Source: Protula sp. h YS-2021 (lineage: Eukaryota; Annelida; Polychaeta; Sabellida; Serpulidae). Taken from it: 64,000 nucleotides of DNA. The notes beneath the pieces are model-generated. The model saw only the letters and a program-made list of their open reading frames with translations. It was not told where the DNA came from and did not search any database. Positions 59,896-64,000 of this stretch are shown piece by piece. The translations under genes were made by a program, and so were the position numbers. The stretch covers positions 48,580,162-48,644,161 of the forward strand of contig OX457031.1 of assembly GCA_949752745.1 (NCBI GenBank), read 5' to 3'. Position 1 is the stretch's first letter; the number at the start of each line of letters is the position of its first letter.

Positions 59896-60525
59896 GAATA
59901 TCTTCCACCTGAAGGGCGTGATAATTGGCTATAGAAATGCAACAAACAGTGTATCAGTGGCTGTGCGACCATGGACACTGGAGAAAGACAATAACTGCAA
60001 GACTTTGCGTAATTTGAGCCTGAGAATTCAAAAACCACACCCGTCTTCCCTCGTCTTGTCTTTTAAAAATAGAAAGAATACAGACAAAATGACATAACAG
60101 CACTGTCCTTCCGTCTTTTTATCCGTGCGTACGCCTGTCGCTTCCCTTCGATAACATTTGGATACTGCCACCTATTAAGCCTTTTTCAAGTCAGTGCTGG
60201 TCTTGAAGCAACATTTTCCTTTTAAAAATTCTCCAAAATCCTTTTTTTTTAAATATTATTTGAGTATATTTTGATGTGTGGAGATTAAAGTTCTGCTTGA
60301 AAGGGTGGTTTGACTTTTCGAGGCGATACAATCTCTTTTCCAACGATAACACCGTGCTCAAAAGAGACAAACACGTAAATTTTCTTGACTGAAAAGAGAA
60401 AACCTTCAGTGTCTTCACCGTTTTACAGACGGTATGTCTTTTTTTTATCCACTTTAATAAGTAAGGAATGTTTGTTAAGTCTGTCGGCTGCTTTTTTTCT
60501 ACAAACACTTTCTTGTGAGAGAGAA
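59896..60525. other. 3' flank of the membrane protein gene
   Basis: Likely 3' untranslated and flanking DNA. I see no perfect AATAAA in the first 300 bases, so the transcript end is not defined. Confidence 0.4.
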
Positions 60526-60531
60526 TACTCA

Positions 60532-60975
60532 CCCAGCAAACATTAAGACGACAGAATGACGTCGGTTTTGGTTGTATATGAACTGGAACCGACGTCGGGT
60601 TTTCAACGTCAGAATGACGTCGGGTTCCGACCTAAATCCGACGTCGTAATTAGGTTGTATATGAAATTGGATGTAAATTTTTACAATCTAGGAAGAAAAA
60701 TACCGACGCGCCATCAAAATTCTATAATTTTCATGTAAAAATTACGTTTTTTCTTCCTCTTTTTCAAAATGACTTCCATTTCCGGTTAGCAATAATAATG
60801 TTCATCGCTTTTTGGTCGTTTTTACAACGTCGGAATGACGTCAGAAAACCGACGTCGCCTCGACGTTTGTATAAAGTCGGGTTTTAGGGTAATACGTCAG
60901 AATATGGTTGTGAAGTCGTCGCGACCAAAATACAACCTTTTTTCAACCAAAAAAAGACGTCGGTTGTTTGCTGGG
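60532..60975. mobile_element. ACGTCG-rich MITE, intact copy C
   Basis: Inverted ends CCCAGCAAACA (60532-60542) and TGTTTGCTGGG (60965-60975) enclose repeated 'cgacgtcg' and 'aatgacgtcgg' motifs. It shares its end with the fragment at 39823. Confidence 0.8.
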
Positions 60976-60979
60976 CAGT

Positions 60980-62655
60980 TTAAAATTCACAAAAATTGCC
61001 GCGTATTTTTACTGCATGTATTTCAACATAATAAGAAATTGGTACAATCAAATAGAGTGCATTTTTTTAATTTTTATGCGTTAAATAAATGCCAAAGCTA
61101 TTGGAACAACGATGGAAATCATAAAAGCTACATCCGAGATATTTTTGTGTGAGCGATAATAGGTCTTCTGTAAGAACAGAAACAGTTTCCATGCAGCAGT
61201 CCATTGCTATTACAACAATTCAATGCATACAGACTGTAAATTACGTACAGCTTTGACACATGTATGTGTGTAAATAGAAAAAGAAATGAAGAAACGAAAT
61301 TCCGTGAAAAAACGGTCGCCATAAGTAATAGAACGATGTCCGTCGAGTAGTCTTTGATCTGACCTTCACCCTGCGTTTCCATAGAGATCTATGCTTTTCT
61401 CTGTTGTTTTTTTTTTCTTTGGCTCCATCACATAATGTGTCCAGAGATTATAAACAATCCACTCGTTTTTTTGTCAGTGTTACAGCTGAAATTCTTTAAA
61501 ATTTGATGTTTTAATTTACTTTGAACAGTAACAGTTACTCCCTGTGCTTAGTGTGCTAATATTCTTCCACATTTACGGTCTGATTCCGTCGTCTCACGCC
61601 AACGTAAGTCATGACGTGGCATGTTTTCAAAAGAATATCAGACATGTTTTCCTTTTTTTAACGATACTGAGTTTTTTGCATATACCGAGCGGTGACGTGA
61701 CACGGTAATACATTAGACGTGCTAGTTAATTCAGATTGTAGATTCTTGAAGTGAACGTAAATTGGTGCTATTTGATGTTACATTATATGATAAACTGTAT
61801 ATAATTGCAATTATATGTAGACTGGTAATCACGTGATATGTTATATTAGCTTTTGAAGACAGAAAACGCTATTCAACATTATTTTATTTAAAACAAAAAA
61901 TAAGAAAGAAAGAAAGAAAAGTGTTTTGTAGAACTTACTAACAGAATTGTGAAATGGCTGATAATTTGGCGAAAGTAATTAAGAAATAAATCTTCCATTG
62001 CTGTATTAATTACTGTTATTCCGCTAAAATACAATAACGTTTTACTTATTTATTGTCAAAAATTAAGGAAGAGAATCTTTACTAATAAAGGTACATATAA
62101 TTTAAATCAACATTTTTTTACTGAGCCTGTTTAAAGATGAAAGAAAAGTTGGTTTAAATTTGAGGGGATCTAATCGCAGCATCTGGACACTCAGTACCCG
62201 AAGGGTTTATCTGCCAATAACTTTAATATTTAGAGGTTTTGAAATCGAATTGCGTATCACGAACGCAAGTGCAAATGCGCGTAGTATGTCGTGCATTGCT
62301 CAGGCCGGTGTACAAAATCGGACTTCAAATTAATATCGGTTGATGATTGGACAACGGATAAAGTAAATTTAACTTTGTGATCTGTTATCTCCAGGATGGC
62401 ATATGTAAATACATAAAGTCCCATAAATTGAAAAATAAAATTATTTTCACAAATGGTCGGTAGGGAGACATGGAGAAGGGCGGCCCACACATAAAAAGTT
62501 CACTCTCAAACGACTGCTTAAATCCGAAAAGATCGATGCTAACCATTCGGTCACACCGGAAAGATTACTTTAAAGTGTTGAAGAATTCAAAAAGATCCCT
62601 GGATGTAATCTTGCTCAATTCCCAGTTGCAAGCTAAGTTTTTTCTGGAAGTTTCT
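60980..62655. other. No feature seen
   Basis: A/T-rich intergenic DNA. Confidence 0.5.
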
Positions 62656-62659
62656 GCCT

Positions 62660-63360
62660 TTTTCATTTTTTCTACTCTTTTTTCCGTTTGGATGGTTTCC
62701 AGAAATTCCTCCTGCATTATTTGACAGAGGAAGATGAAATGTTGCGCACGTGTAGAGAGTGATGAGGTCTCGGCGAGTCCGCAAATTTTTACTTCAACGA
62801 TAAAGCTTAATGTCAGATTGAAGTCAAAGTCATTTTTCCCACAGAATGGTTTCCAGAAAACTCCTCCTAGCGTTTGAGCGGCGCTTTATGCTTGGCACAC
62901 TTATAGACAATCATTAGGTCTCGGTGAAACCGCAAATATTTCTTACCTTGACCTCAAAGGTCACGCTCAAAGTGAGGCCAAAATATTTTTAAAACGCCTA
63001 TTAATCAGTGACCATAATAAGTGTTCAAATCCAGTTTGAATATATAATACGTGCTCAGTAGGGGATAACCTTCCATTCTCAATCTTGACCTTAGGTGTCA
63101 AGGTCATAGGTAACGTGACCTCATGTACCGTTAAGGATTGGCCGACCCATCTCGAGAAGGATTAGAGACGGTGATCTTGACCTTCTCTATCGCGTTCCAT
63201 GGTCAAAAACCGGAAGCTGACTATTGTCTCGAGAAGGGTTCGGCCCTTTGGGCCTAAATAACGCTACATAAGGGGTACCAGGTGATCTTTATCTTATAGA
63301 TCACGACCAAGATCGAAAACCAGAAGTTGAGTTTGAATTTGAGCGATTTTGGGTTCAATT
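62660..63360. repeat. Dispersed GGTCA-rich repeat, second good copy
   Basis: It matches 36880-37520, with 'tttccagaaattcctcctgc', 'gagagtgatgaggtctcg' and 'gaccttgacc'-type boxes in the same order. Confidence 0.75.
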
Positions 63361-64000
63361 GTAACCTGCTGGGCCAAAACGACGGCAAGGAATTGGTATT
63401 ACCAGACTTCGAGCCTCTTGGTAATAATTTAATACAAATATTTTTTTTAGTGGTTTCTGCAAGTGGGTCATTCGCTATCAAGCGGTATTCTGCCTATTTT
63501 CATATAAGTTCATTTTGTCGTTTGAGGCCCGCTCATGTCTGCAGCCTCATTAGTATAAAAGTTACCTTTAATTTTAGTTTTAGCATTTACAGGTATAGGG
63601 TAAGTGATTGGGATAGGATCTGCCTTAGGAACAGGTTTGAGGTGGGATTACTTTATGGGGAAGATAATGTGTGCCCCCCCCCCCCTTCCGAATGAGACGA
63701 TTACCTGATATCATGGCGTAACATCATATAGCCAATTCGTAACATTGCTGACTTCAGCAAATGTTTTAAAACAGCAAAGAACATCTCCTGTAATGGTTTT
63801 CTACGCTTGATTGTTTTCTTCCAGTAAGGGCTGATTTTATTAAAAACATGGAATATATGACGAGCAAAAAAAATGTTTCTTTCTGTGTATTGTGTGGCTG
63901 AGTGTAATCAAGAGATGTCAAGACTGATACAAAGAGACACATTACCACTGACAAAGATTTGTTGGTAAATAAGTAAATTGTTTTAATCGTTTTGAGACAA

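Overview
This is a eukaryotic, metazoan window with large intron-rich genes, long A/T-rich introns, many micro- and minisatellites and several families of DNA transposon debris. The protein matches and repeat types suggest a marine invertebrate (a mollusc-like lophotrochozoan or an amphioxus-like deuterostome); I cannot decide the species. Three minisatellites here copy an exon edge together with its splice site. I recall minisatellites of that kind being described from amphioxus introns, which tilts me slightly that way.

Layout. (1) Positions 158-35080, minus strand: one ABCC1/MRP1-like ABC transporter gene. I reconstructed 31 coding exons with consistent splice phases, about 1458 codons. 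It runs from the start codon at 35080 through TMD0, TMD1, NBD1, linker, TMD2 and the first half of NBD2. The last part of NBD2 (signature and Walker B) lies beyond base 1. (2) The 10-kb intron between exons 19 and 20 holds a nested mobile-element complex. A small TTAA-flanked MITE was split by a 6302-bp element (10369-16670) with about 2.2-kb terminal inverted repeats, AG...CT ends and a 6-bp target duplication TTTCCC. These are Polinton/Maverick-like hallmarks. The element has no polymerase, integrase or capsid gene. It carries two convergent genes, one for a C2H2 zinc-finger acidic protein and one for a PC4-like single-stranded-DNA-binding protein, each starting from a TATA box inside or next to an identical inverted repeat packed with TTCAACATG motifs. 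This is the best candidate for an undescribed system in the window. (3) Positions 35081-56212: about 21 kb with no supportable host gene. It holds dispersed repeats, a decayed tyrosine recombinase, the 3' tail of a non-LTR retrotransposon, MITEs, (TA)n tracts and several minisatellites. (4) Positions 56213-59895, plus strand: a six-exon gene for an unrecognised 351-residue single-pass membrane protein with a very short N-terminus. (5) Positions 59896-64000: 3' flank, a MITE and more dispersed repeat.

The two host genes are divergent and show no sign of working together. The two element genes probably do work together: they share duplicated promoter DNA, converge on adjacent polyadenylation signals, and encode two nuclear/DNA-binding-type proteins. 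This suggests a non-autonomous element that regulates or replicates itself with help from an autonomous partner (inference).
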